Part shown: positions 17,216 through 25,635 of the stretch, one piece after another
Layout: each line of letters starts with the position of its first letter
How positions within the stretch are numbered: position 1 is the first letter of the stretch
From: Actinophytocola sp035995025
GTDB taxonomy: Bacteria > Actinomycetota > Actinomycetes > Mycobacteriales > Pseudonocardiaceae
NCBI GenBank assembly: GCA_035995025.1
Contig: DASYKY010000111.1
Location: forward strand, 1-64,000
DNA length: 64,000 nucleotides
Direction of reading: 5' to 3'
Position numbers and translations under genes: made by a program
The notes under the pieces: model-generated
The model's database searches: none
What the model saw: the letters and a program-made list of their open reading frames with translations, nothing else
Told to the model about the DNA's origin: nothing

Positions 17216-17244
17216 CCCGATCGTGGTGGCCCGGGTGGCGGCCG

Positions 17245-17280
17245 TATTCTGGCCCGGAGTTAGGTAAACCTAAGAAGGGG
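17245..17280 (+). promoter_or_regulatory. Candidate iron-responsive (IdeR/DmdR) box and promoter of the siderophore operon
   Basis: TTAGGTAAACCTAA at 17260-17273 has the TTAGG...CCTAA arms of DtxR-family iron boxes, though it is shorter than the usual 19-base form. A TATTCT at 17245-17250 could be the -10, placing the box over the transcription start, which suits repression by iron-loaded IdeR/DmdR. It is followed at once by AAGGGG, the ribosome site for the TTG start at 17286. Confidence 0.7.
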
Positions 17281-17285
17281 GCGGA

Positions 17286-18740
17286 TTGCGCGCTTCGATC
17301 TCCGAGGAGCCGCTGCTGTCCAGCGGGCCGGCGGGCGCGGCACGGGTGCGCGCGCTCGCGGCCGTGGCGATGGACGCGGTGGCCGGCGCGGCGGCCGCCC
17401 GGCCGGGACCGATTCCCGGCGGCGGCCCGGCGGCCGTGGCGGCCACGCTCGCGGCGGCGCTGGCCGCCGGGCCCGCGCCGGTGCCCGCCCTCGCGGGCGC
17501 TCCCGCGATCGCGCTGCCCGCCGGCCCGCCCGCGGACGGGCGCGAGGCGGGAGTCCTGCCGGAGCACGGGATCGGCGAGGTACGCGCGCTCGAGGAGCTG
17601 AGCAGGCTGCTGGCCGCGGGCTCGGTCGACCCCGGCCACCCGTGGTGCGCCGCGCACCTGCACGGGCCGACGCTCGCGGTCGCTGCGGCCGCGGACCTCG
17701 TCGGCAGCGTGCTCAACCCGTCGATGGACTCGTGGGACCAGGCGCCGCTGGCGAGCGAGCTGGAGCGCGAGGTCACCCGCGTCCTCGCGCGGCTGTGCTT
17801 CCCGGCCGCCGCGCGCCCCGACGCGCTGCTGACCTCCGGCGGCACCGAGTCCAACCTCGCCGGCCTGCTGCTGGCCCGCGAGTCCGGCCGCACGGAGGTC
17901 GTCTGCGGCCGCAACGCCCACCACAGCATCGCGCGCGCCGCGTGGCTGCTCGGCCTGCCGGCGCCGCGCGTGGTCGGCACCGACGCGGGGCGGCTGCGTG
18001 CCGGCGAGCTGACCGGCCTCACCGAGCGGACCGTCGTCGTGGCCACCGCGGGCACGACCGACACCGGCGCGGTCGACCCGCTCCCGGAGATCGCCGCCGC
18101 GGCGCGGCGCGCCGGTGCCTGGCTGCACGTCGACGCCGCCTACGGCGGCGCGATCCTGTTCAGCGACCGCCTCGCGCCCGTCCTCGCCGGCGTCGAGCGG
18201 GCCGACTCGGTGGCGCTCGACCTGCACAAGTTCGGCTGGCAGCCGATCGCCGCCGGGGTGCTCGCCACCCCCGAGCCGGTCACCGCGCTCGACGTCCGCG
18301 CGGACTACCTCAACGCGGACGACGACACCGAGGCCGGCCTGCCCGACCTGCTCGGCCGCTCGCTGCGCACCTCGCGGCGGCCCGACTGCTTCAAGATCGC
18401 CGTGACGCTGCGCGCGCTCGGCCGGGCCGGGATCGGCGCGCTCGTCGAGCACTGCTGCGACCTCGCGGCGCTCGTGGCCGACGAGGTCGAGCGGCACCCT
18501 GGGATGGCACTGTGGGGCCGCCCGGCCCTGTCCACGCTGCTGGTCCGCCCGGTCGGCGACGTGCCGGCCGCGGCCGTGCGGCGCCGCCTGCTCGAGGACG
18601 GCACCGCGGTACTGGGCCGCGCCACGATGGACGGACAGACGTGGCTGAAGCTGACCCTGCTGCACCCGCGGGCCACCCTCGAGGACTACCGCGGCCTGCT
18701 CGACCTCGTCGACGCCACGGCCCGGCGGACCGCACCGTGA
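17286..18740 (+). CDS. PLP-dependent amino acid decarboxylase (DesA-like, siderophore diamine synthesis)
   Basis: 484 residues of the group II PLP decarboxylases. The internal-aldimine Lys315 lies in LDLHKFGWQPIA; HVDAAYGGAI carries the cofactor-ring Asp, and the ADYLN...SLRTSRRPDCFKI segment resembles DesA (lysine decarboxylase of desferrioxamine synthesis). It would make a diamine such as cadaverine or putrescine for hydroxamate building. TTG start with AAGGGG before it. It is the first gene of a tightly overlapping four-gene operon under the iron box. Whether lysine, ornithine or diaminobutyrate is the substrate cannot be settled here. Confidence 0.88.
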   Translation: MRASISEEPLLSSGPAGAARVRALAAVAMDAVAGAAAARPGPIPGGGPAAVAATLAAALAAGPAPVPALAGAPAIALPAGPPADGREAGVLPEHGIGEVRALEELSRLLAAGSVDPGHPWCAAHLHGPTLAVAAAADLVGSVLNPSMDSWDQAPLASELEREVTRVLARLCFPAAARPDALLTSGGTESNLAGLLLARESGRTEVVCGRNAHHSIARAAWLLGLPAPRVVGTDAGRLRAGELTGLTERTVVVATAGTTDTGAVDPLPEIAAAARRAGAWLHVDAAYGGAILFSDRLAPVLAGVERADSVALDLHKFGWQPIAAGVLATPEPVTALDVRADYLNADDDTEAGLPDLLGRSLRTSRRPDCFKIAVTLRALGRAGIGALVEHCCDLAALVADEVERHPGMALWGRPALSTLLVRPVGDVPAAAVRRRLLEDGTAVLGRATMDGQTWLKLTLLHPRATLEDYRGLLDLVDATARRTAP

Positions 18741-20020
18741 TGCTCGATCTCGCGGGTGTCGGCATCGGGCCGGTCAACCTCTCCCTCGCCGCGCTCGCCG
18801 AGCCGGTCGACGGGCTGCGCGCGGAGTTCTTCGAGCGCGAGCCGGAGTTCCGTTGGCATCCGGGGCTGATGGTCGCCGGCGCCGCGCTGCAGGTGCCGTT
18901 CCTCGCCGACCTCGTGTCGCTGGTCGAGCCGGCGCACCCGCTGTCGTTCCTCAGCTACCTGCGCGACCGGGGCCGGCTGTTCCCGTTCTACTTCGCCGAG
19001 CGCTTCCACATCCCGCGCGCCGAGTACGAGGACTACTGCGCCTGGGCGGTCGGCAGGCTCACCAGCGCCCGGTTCGGCCGCGACGTGCGCGCGGTCCGCT
19101 GGGGAGGCGAGGCGTTCGAGCTGGACGTCGAGCCCGGTGGCGTGGTCGCGGCCCGCAACGTCGTGCTCGGCGTCGGCACCGAGCCGGTGCTGCCCGAGCC
19201 GCTGGAACACCTTGCGGGACAACGGATCCTGCACTCCGCGGACTACCTGTCCGCGCGCGAGCGGCTGGTCGGGGCCGAGGACGTGACGATCGTGGGCTCC
19301 GGGCAGTCCGGCGCCGAGGTGTTCCTCGACCTGCTGCGCGCACGGCCGCGGGGCGGGCTGCGCTGGCTCACCCGCACCGCCGCGTTCGCGCCGATGGAGT
19401 ACTCCAAGCTCGGCCTCGAGCAGTTCACCCCGGACTACACCCGCTTCTTCCACGGCCTCGACGAGCCGACCCGCGACCGGCTCGTGCCCGCGCAGTGGCA
19501 GCTGTACAAGGCGATCAGCACGGACACCATCGGCGCGATCCACGACGAGCTGTACGACCGCACGGTCGGCGGCGGCTGGCCGGACGTCACGCTCGCGCCG
19601 GGCGTCGAGGTGACCGCGGCGGCCGAGCGGGCCGGGCGGGTCGAGCTGGAGCTGCGGCACGTGCAGCAGGACCGCAAGGCGACGGTCACCACCGACGCCG
19701 TCGTGTGTGCGACCGGGTACCGCGAGCGGAACCTCGACGAGCTGCTCGCCCCGCTGGCCGGGCGCATCGAGCGGGACGCGGCCGGCCGCATCCTGGTCGG
19801 CGAGGACTACCGGGTGCGCCTCGACAGCGGTGTCCGGGCACGCGGGTCCCTGTTCGTGCAGAACGCCGAGCGGCACACGCACGGGGTGGGCGCGCCGGAC
19901 CTGGGACTGACCGCGTGGCGGTCGGCGCGCATCCTGAACACCGTGTGCGGCCGGGCCGTCTACCCGCTGCCGGACCGCACGGCGTTCACGACGTTCGGGC
20001 TGGAGGAATTTCGTGACTAG
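18740..20020 (+). CDS. Lysine/ornithine-type N-hydroxylating flavin monooxygenase (siderophore, DesB/IucD-like)
   Basis: 426 residues. The FAD-binding GVGIGPVNLSLAALAE motif begins at residue 6, the NADPH-binding GSGQSGAEV lies near residue 185, and the C-terminal CATGYRERNLDELL motif is typical of N-hydroxylases. It hydroxylates the terminal amine of a diamine to the hydroxylamine needed for hydroxamates. The ATG overlaps the decarboxylase stop by one base (TGATG). Confidence 0.93.
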   Translation: MLDLAGVGIGPVNLSLAALAEPVDGLRAEFFEREPEFRWHPGLMVAGAALQVPFLADLVSLVEPAHPLSFLSYLRDRGRLFPFYFAERFHIPRAEYEDYCAWAVGRLTSARFGRDVRAVRWGGEAFELDVEPGGVVAARNVVLGVGTEPVLPEPLEHLAGQRILHSADYLSARERLVGAEDVTIVGSGQSGAEVFLDLLRARPRGGLRWLTRTAAFAPMEYSKLGLEQFTPDYTRFFHGLDEPTRDRLVPAQWQLYKAISTDTIGAIHDELYDRTVGGGWPDVTLAPGVEVTAAAERAGRVELELRHVQQDRKATVTTDAVVCATGYRERNLDELLAPLAGRIERDAAGRILVGEDYRVRLDSGVRARGSLFVQNAERHTHGVGAPDLGLTAWRSARILNTVCGRAVYPLPDRTAFTTFGLEEFRD

Positions 20021-21746
20021 TTCCTGGCAGACGGCCGGTGCGCTGGTCGTGCACAAGATGCTGGGTGAGCTGAGCTACGAGGGGCTGCTCGAGCCGGAAC
20101 CGGACAGGGACGGCTGGCTGCTGGTGCTGGCCGACGGCGCGCGCTACCGGTTCCGCGCGCGGCGCGGCGCGTTCGAGTCCTGGCACGTCGAGCCGGGCAG
20201 CGCGACCCGCGACGGCGAGCCGGTCACCGACCCGCGCACGCTCCTGGTCGACGCCCGGGAACGCCTGGGGCTCACCGGGTTGCGGCTCGCCGACGTGCTG
20301 GGCGAGCTGACCGCGACCGTCACCAACGAGGCCATCCGGCTCGACCGCGCGCCGACCGCGGCCACACTGTCCACGATGGACTACGACCGGGCGGACGGGT
20401 ACCTCACCGGGCACCCGCGGCTCGTGCTGAACAAGGGCCGGGTCGGCTTCTCGCAGACCGACCGGGAGCGCTACGCACCCGAGTCGGGGCCCGAGTTCGG
20501 CCTGCGCTGGTTTGGCGTGCACCGCGACCACGCGGCGTTCCGGTGCGTTGACGAACTGACCGAGGAGCGACTGCTCACCGAGGAGCTGGGTGAGCTGCTG
20601 CCGCTGTTCCGCGACCGCGTTCCGCCGCACTTCGTGCTCGTGCCGGTGCACCCGTGGCAGGCCGACGAGATCATCGGCACGCTCTATTCCGCGGAGCTGG
20701 CCGAGGGGATCGTCGTGCCGCTCGGCGTGAGCACCGACCTCTACCGTCCGCATCAGACGATCCGGACGCTGGCCAATGCGAGCCACCCGACCCGCCGGGA
20801 CGTCAAGACCGCGGTGTCGGTGCGCAACACCCTCGTCTACAGAGGACTCGCGTCGGCCGCGACGCTGGCCGCGCCCGCGGTCACCACGTGGCTGCGCGAC
20901 GTCAGCGCGGCCGACCCGTTGCTCGGTGGGAAGTACCGCTTCGAGCTGCTCGGCGAGGTGGCCAGCGTGTCGGTGCGCCACCCGGTGCTCGGGCACCTCG
21001 ACGAGCTGCCGTACCGGTTCCACGAGACGCTCGGCGCGCTGTGGCGCGAGCCGATGCGCACCCGGCTCGGGCCGGGGGAGCGGGCGATCTCGTTCGCGGC
21101 ACTGCCCTACCGCGGCCCGGACGGCACGGCGGTGATCACCCGGCTCATCCATGAGTCCGGTGTGGACGCCGCGGACTGGCTGGGCGGGCTGCTCGACCTG
21201 CTGCTCACGCCGCTGCTGCACTGGCTGCTGCGCTACGGCGTCGGGTTCTGCCCGCACGGCCAGAACCTCGTGCTGGTCACCGACGAGCGCGGCACGCCGC
21301 TGCGGGTGGCGATCAAGGACTTCGCGCAGGGCGTGGACCTGCTCGACGAGGACGTGCCCGAGTACGCGCTGCTGGACCCGGAGGCGACCACGCACATGCT
21401 GCGCTGGCCGCCACACCTGCTGGCGCAGTCGCTGTTCAGCTCGGTGTTCGCCGGCCAGCTGCGGTTCCTCGCCGAGGTCCTGCTCGACGACCTGGGCTAC
21501 CCGCGGGCGAGCCTGTGGGCGCTGGTGCGCGACGTCGTCGGCCGCTACCGCGACGAGCATCCCGAGGCGGCGGCCCGGTTCGACGCGTGCCGGCTGTTCG
21601 CGCCGGACGTGGAGCGGGTGACGCTCAACCGCGAGCACCTCGCCGGGCAGGGCTTCGACAAGGTCGACCGCGACGACGAGTTCGACGTCCGTTTCGGCCG
21701 GGCACGCAACCCCCTGGCGGGGCCGGCATCGGACGGTGCGTGGTGA
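20013..21746 (+). CDS. NIS siderophore synthetase (IucA/IucC family, DesD-like)
   Basis: 577 residues. ATP-binding motif GHPRLVLNKGRVGFS (133-147), central HPWQADEI and the HGQNL motif near residue 412 define the NRPS-independent siderophore synthetases; the NKGRVGF form resembles DesD. These enzymes activate a carboxylate as acyl adenylate and join it to an amine or hydroxylamine; DesD oligomerises and cyclises N-hydroxy-N-succinylcadaverine. The GTG start, behind GGAGG, overlaps the monooxygenase end by eight bases. The acyltransferase expected between these two genes (DesC) is missing from the operon. Confidence 0.93.
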   Translation: MTSSWQTAGALVVHKMLGELSYEGLLEPEPDRDGWLLVLADGARYRFRARRGAFESWHVEPGSATRDGEPVTDPRTLLVDARERLGLTGLRLADVLGELTATVTNEAIRLDRAPTAATLSTMDYDRADGYLTGHPRLVLNKGRVGFSQTDRERYAPESGPEFGLRWFGVHRDHAAFRCVDELTEERLLTEELGELLPLFRDRVPPHFVLVPVHPWQADEIIGTLYSAELAEGIVVPLGVSTDLYRPHQTIRTLANASHPTRRDVKTAVSVRNTLVYRGLASAATLAAPAVTTWLRDVSAADPLLGGKYRFELLGEVASVSVRHPVLGHLDELPYRFHETLGALWREPMRTRLGPGERAISFAALPYRGPDGTAVITRLIHESGVDAADWLGGLLDLLLTPLLHWLLRYGVGFCPHGQNLVLVTDERGTPLRVAIKDFAQGVDLLDEDVPEYALLDPEATTHMLRWPPHLLAQSLFSSVFAGQLRFLAEVLLDDLGYPRASLWALVRDVVGRYRDEHPEAAARFDACRLFAPDVERVTLNREHLAGQGFDKVDRDDEFDVRFGRARNPLAGPASDGAW

Positions 21747-23068
21747 TGGAGCACCAGCGCCCCGGTGGCGCGCGCACGCTCGCGGCTCGCGCGGAGGCGG
21801 CCGGCACGCTCGCCGAGGCGATCCGCACCGAGATCCTCGCCCGCGCGGTGACCGGCCTGGTGCTGCTCGTGCCGGACCCGCACGCCCGGTTCGCGGCGGT
21901 CGGCGTGGGCGCCAGGTTCTTCTCCGAGTCGGTGCTGGCAGGCGGGTACGGCGTGTGCAGCTACGTGTTCGCGTGGACGCCGGAGCGGGAGGCGATCGCC
22001 GCGCCGGTGTTCCAGCCGTACCTCGACCACTACGGCGACCTGCGGATGCGGCCGGACATGTCGACGCTCGCGCCGCTGCCGGGCCAGCCGGGCACGTGGC
22101 TCGTGGTGTGCGACGTGGAGTGGCCGGACGGCGAGCCGGTGCCGATCGCGCCGCGCACGCTGCTGGGCGATCAGCTGCGCGCGGCGGAGGCGGCGGGCTT
22201 CGTGCCGTCGGTCGGGCTGGAGCACGAGGTCACGTTCACCGACCTCGCGGGCGAGCCGTTGACCGAGGAGGGGCTGGACTACGCGGCGGGCGGGCTGGAC
22301 GCCATGCACCCGCTGCTGGCGGCGGTGCAGTACGACGTGGACGAGCTGGACCTGGGCGTGGAGTCGCGGCGCGGCGAATGTCACCCCGGGCAGTACGAGA
22401 GCGTGCTTGGCCACCGCGACGCGCTCGCGGCGTGCGACGACGCGATGCTGCAGCAGCTGGCGATCCGGCGGGCCGCGGCGGCGCGGGGCGTGCGCGCCGG
22501 GTACCTGGCGGCGGAGCGGGCGGAGACGGGCAGCTCCTGTCACGTCCACCTGTCGTTGTCCGATATGGACGGTCAGCCGGTCTTCGCCGACCAGGTGCTG
22601 CTCGACCACTTCACCGCCGGCGTGCTGACCGCCGCGCCGGACCTGACCGCGATCTGGGCACCGACGTGGAACTCCTACGTCCGGCTGCGCACCGCCCCGT
22701 TCGCCCCGCGCGACGTGCGTGCCGGCACCGACGACCGCACGGCGGCGGGCCGCATCGCCGGTGAGGGGGAGTCGCTGCGCCTGGAGGCCCGCTTCGCCGG
22801 CGCGGACGCGCAGCCGCACCTCGTGGTCGCCGCGCTGCTGGCGGCCGGCATGTGGGGCATCCGCGAGGAGCTCCCGATGCCGGAGCAAGGCCGCCTGCAC
22901 GACACCCCGTGGGCGGCGCTGCGCGCGCTGGACACGTCGGAGCTGGCCCGCAAGCTCCTGGGCGACGCGATGGTCGACGCCCGGGTGGCCCTGCTGAACG
23001 AGGAGCTGTCCGCGGGCCTCGAGACCGTCACCGACTGGCAACGCACCCGCGGCGACCGCCGGGTGTGA
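21746..23068 (+). CDS. Glutamine-synthetase-like ligase in the siderophore operon
   Basis: 440 residues of the glutamine synthetase fold. Metal and substrate residues seem intact: GLEHEVTF (E-x-E), GVESRRGECHPGQYE, GSSCHVHLSLSDMDGQPVF (His), NSYVRL, DDRTAAGRI and LEARFAGADAQPHLVVAALLAAG. It lacks the adenylylation loop of GlnA1 and is closer in character to GlnA3/GlnA4-type gamma-glutamyl amine ligases. The ATG overlaps the siderophore synthetase stop (TGATG), so it is the fourth gene of the iron-regulated operon. It might attach glutamate to the diamine or siderophore, or detoxify excess diamine. Both roles are inferences. Confidence 0.88.
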   Translation: MEHQRPGGARTLAARAEAAGTLAEAIRTEILARAVTGLVLLVPDPHARFAAVGVGARFFSESVLAGGYGVCSYVFAWTPEREAIAAPVFQPYLDHYGDLRMRPDMSTLAPLPGQPGTWLVVCDVEWPDGEPVPIAPRTLLGDQLRAAEAAGFVPSVGLEHEVTFTDLAGEPLTEEGLDYAAGGLDAMHPLLAAVQYDVDELDLGVESRRGECHPGQYESVLGHRDALAACDDAMLQQLAIRRAAAARGVRAGYLAAERAETGSSCHVHLSLSDMDGQPVFADQVLLDHFTAGVLTAAPDLTAIWAPTWNSYVRLRTAPFAPRDVRAGTDDRTAAGRIAGEGESLRLEARFAGADAQPHLVVAALLAAGMWGIREELPMPEQGRLHDTPWAALRALDTSELARKLLGDAMVDARVALLNEELSAGLETVTDWQRTRGDRRV

Positions 23069-23110
23069 CCGGGCCCGGTCCCCGGTGTGCGGACCAGGTC
23101 ACAGAAACAA

Positions 23111-23128
23111 TCAAGCACGCATGCTTGA
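23111..23128 (+). promoter_or_regulatory. Perfect palindrome TCAAGCA-N4-TGCTTGA, candidate TetR operator
   Basis: Seven-base perfect arms separated by CGCA, 25 bases before the first gene of the AtuA/acyl-CoA carboxylase operon. Size and symmetry fit TetR-family operators. The operon ends in a TetR gene (31830), the obvious candidate to bind here and autoregulate; binding is inferred. Confidence 0.6.
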
Positions 23129-23152
23129 AATGGCTACCCGGCCCGTGCCATC

Positions 23153-23965
23153 GTGGGTCCCGTGGTTGACGTTGCTGCGCTGGTCGCTGACCTCCGTGAC
23201 GAGAGTGCCGAGATAGACGCGCTGGTCAGCGGGCTGTCCGCGGACGGCTGGACGACCAGGACGCCCGCCCCCGGATGGACGGTCGCGCACCAGGTCGTGC
23301 ATCTGGCCTGGACCGACCAGCGGGCGCTGCTCGCGGTCAAGGACCCGGCCGCGTTCCAGGCCGAGCTCGCCGAGGCCGTCAAGGGCTCACGGGAGCGGCT
23401 GGACCGGCTCGTCGACGCGGCCGCCGAGGACGGCGCACGCGCCCACCACGAGAAGCTGCTCGCCGACTGGCGGCAGGGCCGCGACGACCTCGCCGGCGCG
23501 CTCGAGCAGGTGCCCGACGGCACGAAGCTCCCCTGGTACGGCCCGCCGATGTCGGCCGCCTCGATGGCGACCGCCCGGCTCATGGAGACCTGGGCCCACG
23601 GGTACGACATCGCCGACGCGCTCGGGGCTGCCCGCGTGCCCACCGCGCGGATCCGGCACGTCGCACACATCGGCGTGCGCACCCGCGACTTCGCCTACCT
23701 GGTCAGGCAGCTGACGCCGCCGGCCGAGCCGTTCCGCGTCGAGCTGACCGGGCCGGACGGCGACGTCTGGATCTGGGGACCGGCCGACGCGGTGCAGCGG
23801 GTCACCGGGCCGGCGCTGGACTTCTGCCTGCTCGCCACCCAGCGCGTCAACCGGGCCGACACCGCGCTCGTCGCGACCGGCGCGGACGCCGACGCCTGGC
23901 TCGACATCGCCCAGGCCTTCGCCGGTCCGCCCGGGGAGGGGCGCGACAAGGGGAGCCGGTCGTGA
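23153..23965 (+). CDS. TIGR03084-type metal-binding DinB/MDMPI-fold protein
   Basis: 270 residues of the DinB/mycothiol-maleylpyruvate-isomerase superfamily in the actinobacterial TIGR03084 group: TPAPGWTVAHQVVHLAWTDQRALLAV with the metal His, WYGPPMSAASMATARLMETWAHGYDIADAL with further His, and a C-terminal domain ending in the CLLATQRVNRADTALVATG motif. Function is not established; members are often found with acyl-CoA metabolism genes, as here. GTG at 23153; a second GTG at 23162 would start VDVAALV and is equally plausible. It overlaps the next gene by four bases. Confidence 0.88.
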   Translation: MGPVVDVAALVADLRDESAEIDALVSGLSADGWTTRTPAPGWTVAHQVVHLAWTDQRALLAVKDPAAFQAELAEAVKGSRERLDRLVDAAAEDGARAHHEKLLADWRQGRDDLAGALEQVPDGTKLPWYGPPMSAASMATARLMETWAHGYDIADALGAARVPTARIRHVAHIGVRTRDFAYLVRQLTPPAEPFRVELTGPDGDVWIWGPADAVQRVTGPALDFCLLATQRVNRADTALVATGADADAWLDIAQAFAGPPGEGRDKGSRS

Positions 23966-25635
23966 TCCGTATTGGGAACGCGTCCGGGTTCTACGGGGAC
24001 CGGTTCGACGCGGTCAAGGAGATGCTCACCGGTGGCGAGCTGGACTACCTCACCGGCGACTACCTCGCCGAGCTGACCATGCTCATCCTCGGCCGCGACC
24101 GGATGAAGGACCCGGCCCGCGGCTACGCCCGCACGTTCCTGCGCCAGCTCGAGGAGAACCTGGGCCTCGCCGCCGACAAGCGCGTCAGGATCGTCACCAA
24201 CGCGGGCGGGCTCAACCCGGCCGGCCTCGCCGACGCGATCCGCGAGCTGGCGCAGCGCCTCGGGATCGGCCTCAATGTGTCGCATGTGGAGGGTGACGAC
24301 CTCCGGCAGAACGGCTTCGACGGCGCGCTGACCGCGAACGCCTACCTCGGCTGCTGGGGCATCGTCGAGTGCCTGAACGCGGGCGCGGACATCGTGGTCA
24401 CCGGCCGCGTCACCGACGCCTCGCTCGTCGCCGGCCCGGCCGCCGCGCACTACGGCTGGGGCCGCACGGACTTCGACGCGCTCGCCGGCGCCACCGTCGC
24501 CGGCCACGTGATCGAGTGCGGCACGCAGGCCACCGGCGGCAACTTCGCGTTCTTCACCGAGCTGTCCGATCTCACCCACCCCGGCTTCCCGATCGCCGAG
24601 ATCGACGCGGCCGGCGACGCGGTCATCACCAAGCACCCCGGCACCGGCGGCGCGGTCACCGTCGACACGGTGAAGGCCCAGCTGCTCTACGAGATCGCCG
24701 GCCCGCGCTACCTCGGCCCGGACGTGACCAGCCGCTTCGACACGATCCAGCTGGCCGACGCGGGCCCGGACCGGGTCGCGGTCAGCGGCACGCGCGGTGA
24801 TGCGCCCCCGGACACGGTCAAGGTGTGCGTCAACACCCTCGACGGCTTCCGCAACAGCATGACGTTCGTCCTGTGCGGACTCGACATCGAGGAGAAGGCC
24901 GCACTGGCCCGCCGCCAGCTCACCGCGGCGATCGGCGACGACGGGCTGGGATGGACGCTCGCCCGCACCGACCACGCGGACGCGGACACCGAGGAGGCGG
25001 CGAGCGCGCTGCTGCACGTCACGATCAAGACCCCGGATGCCAAGCGCGCCAAGGCGTTCTCCCGCGCGTCGGTGGAGCTGGCGCTCGCCTCGTACCCGGG
25101 CTGCACGCCGACCTCGCCGCCCGGTGACGGCACCCCGGTCGGCGTGTACCGGCCGGAGTACGTGCCGCAGCAGGCGATCGAGCAGGTTGCCGTGCTGCCG
25201 GACGGGGAGCGTCGCGCGATCGCCCCACCCACCGACACCGCGAGTCCAACGCTCGCGCCCCGCGAGTCCAACGCTCCCGGCCCGCGAGTCCAGCCGTCCG
25301 GCCCGACGCGGCGCGTCCCGCTGGGCACGGTCGCCGGCGCGCGGTCGGGGGACAAGGGCGGCGACGCGAACCTCGGCGTGTGGGTGCGCGACCCGGCCGC
25401 CTACCCGTGGCTCGCGCACGAGCTGACCGCCGACCGGATCCGCGAACTGCTGCCGGAAGCCAAGGATCTCGACATCGAGCGGCACCCGCTGCCGAACCTG
25501 CACGCGGTCAACTTCGTGCTGCACGGCCTGCTCGGCCAGGGCGTGGCCGCGTCCACCCGCTTCGACCCGCAGGCCAAGTCGCTGGGCGAGTGGCTGCGCT
25601 CGCGCCTCGTCGACGTCCCGGAGGAGTTCTTGTGA
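23962..25635 (+). CDS. AtuA-like (acyclic terpene utilisation, DUF1446) protein with repeat-derived insertion
   Basis: 557 residues. The main AtuA domain spans about 1-420 (RIGNASGFYGDRFDAVKEML start; LNVSHVEGDDL, TGRVTDASLVAGPAA, GTQATGGNF motifs). The C-terminal ~105 residues (PLGTVAGARSGDKGGDANLGVWV ... LHGLLGQGVAASTRFDPQAKSLGEWLRSRLV) are the second AtuA-associated domain. Between them, residues about 426-446 are encoded by three copies of the GCGAGTCCAACG repeat (SPTLAPRESNAPGPRVQ). AtuA is needed for citronellol/geraniol degradation in pseudomonads, but its reaction is undetermined. GTG start overlapping the upstream stop. Confidence 0.9.
   Translation: MIRIGNASGFYGDRFDAVKEMLTGGELDYLTGDYLAELTMLILGRDRMKDPARGYARTFLRQLEENLGLAADKRVRIVTNAGGLNPAGLADAIRELAQRLGIGLNVSHVEGDDLRQNGFDGALTANAYLGCWGIVECLNAGADIVVTGRVTDASLVAGPAAAHYGWGRTDFDALAGATVAGHVIECGTQATGGNFAFFTELSDLTHPGFPIAEIDAAGDAVITKHPGTGGAVTVDTVKAQLLYEIAGPRYLGPDVTSRFDTIQLADAGPDRVAVSGTRGDAPPDTVKVCVNTLDGFRNSMTFVLCGLDIEEKAALARRQLTAAIGDDGLGWTLARTDHADADTEEAASALLHVTIKTPDAKRAKAFSRASVELALASYPGCTPTSPPGDGTPVGVYRPEYVPQQAIEQVAVLPDGERRAIAPPTDTASPTLAPRESNAPGPRVQPSGPTRRVPLGTVAGARSGDKGGDANLGVWVRDPAAYPWLAHELTADRIRELLPEAKDLDIERHPLPNLHAVNFVLHGLLGQGVAASTRFDPQAKSLGEWLRSRLVDVPEEFL
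25239..25297 (+). repeat. Three GCGAGTCCAACG repeat units inside a coding sequence
   Basis: Units CGCGAGTCCAACGCT at 25239-25253 and 25261-25275 and a diverged unit at 25283-25297, all in the same orientation and all inside the AtuA-like gene. They keep the frame open and fall in the linker between its two domains. Same family as the clusters at 26784-26934 and 54568-54741. Confidence 0.85.
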
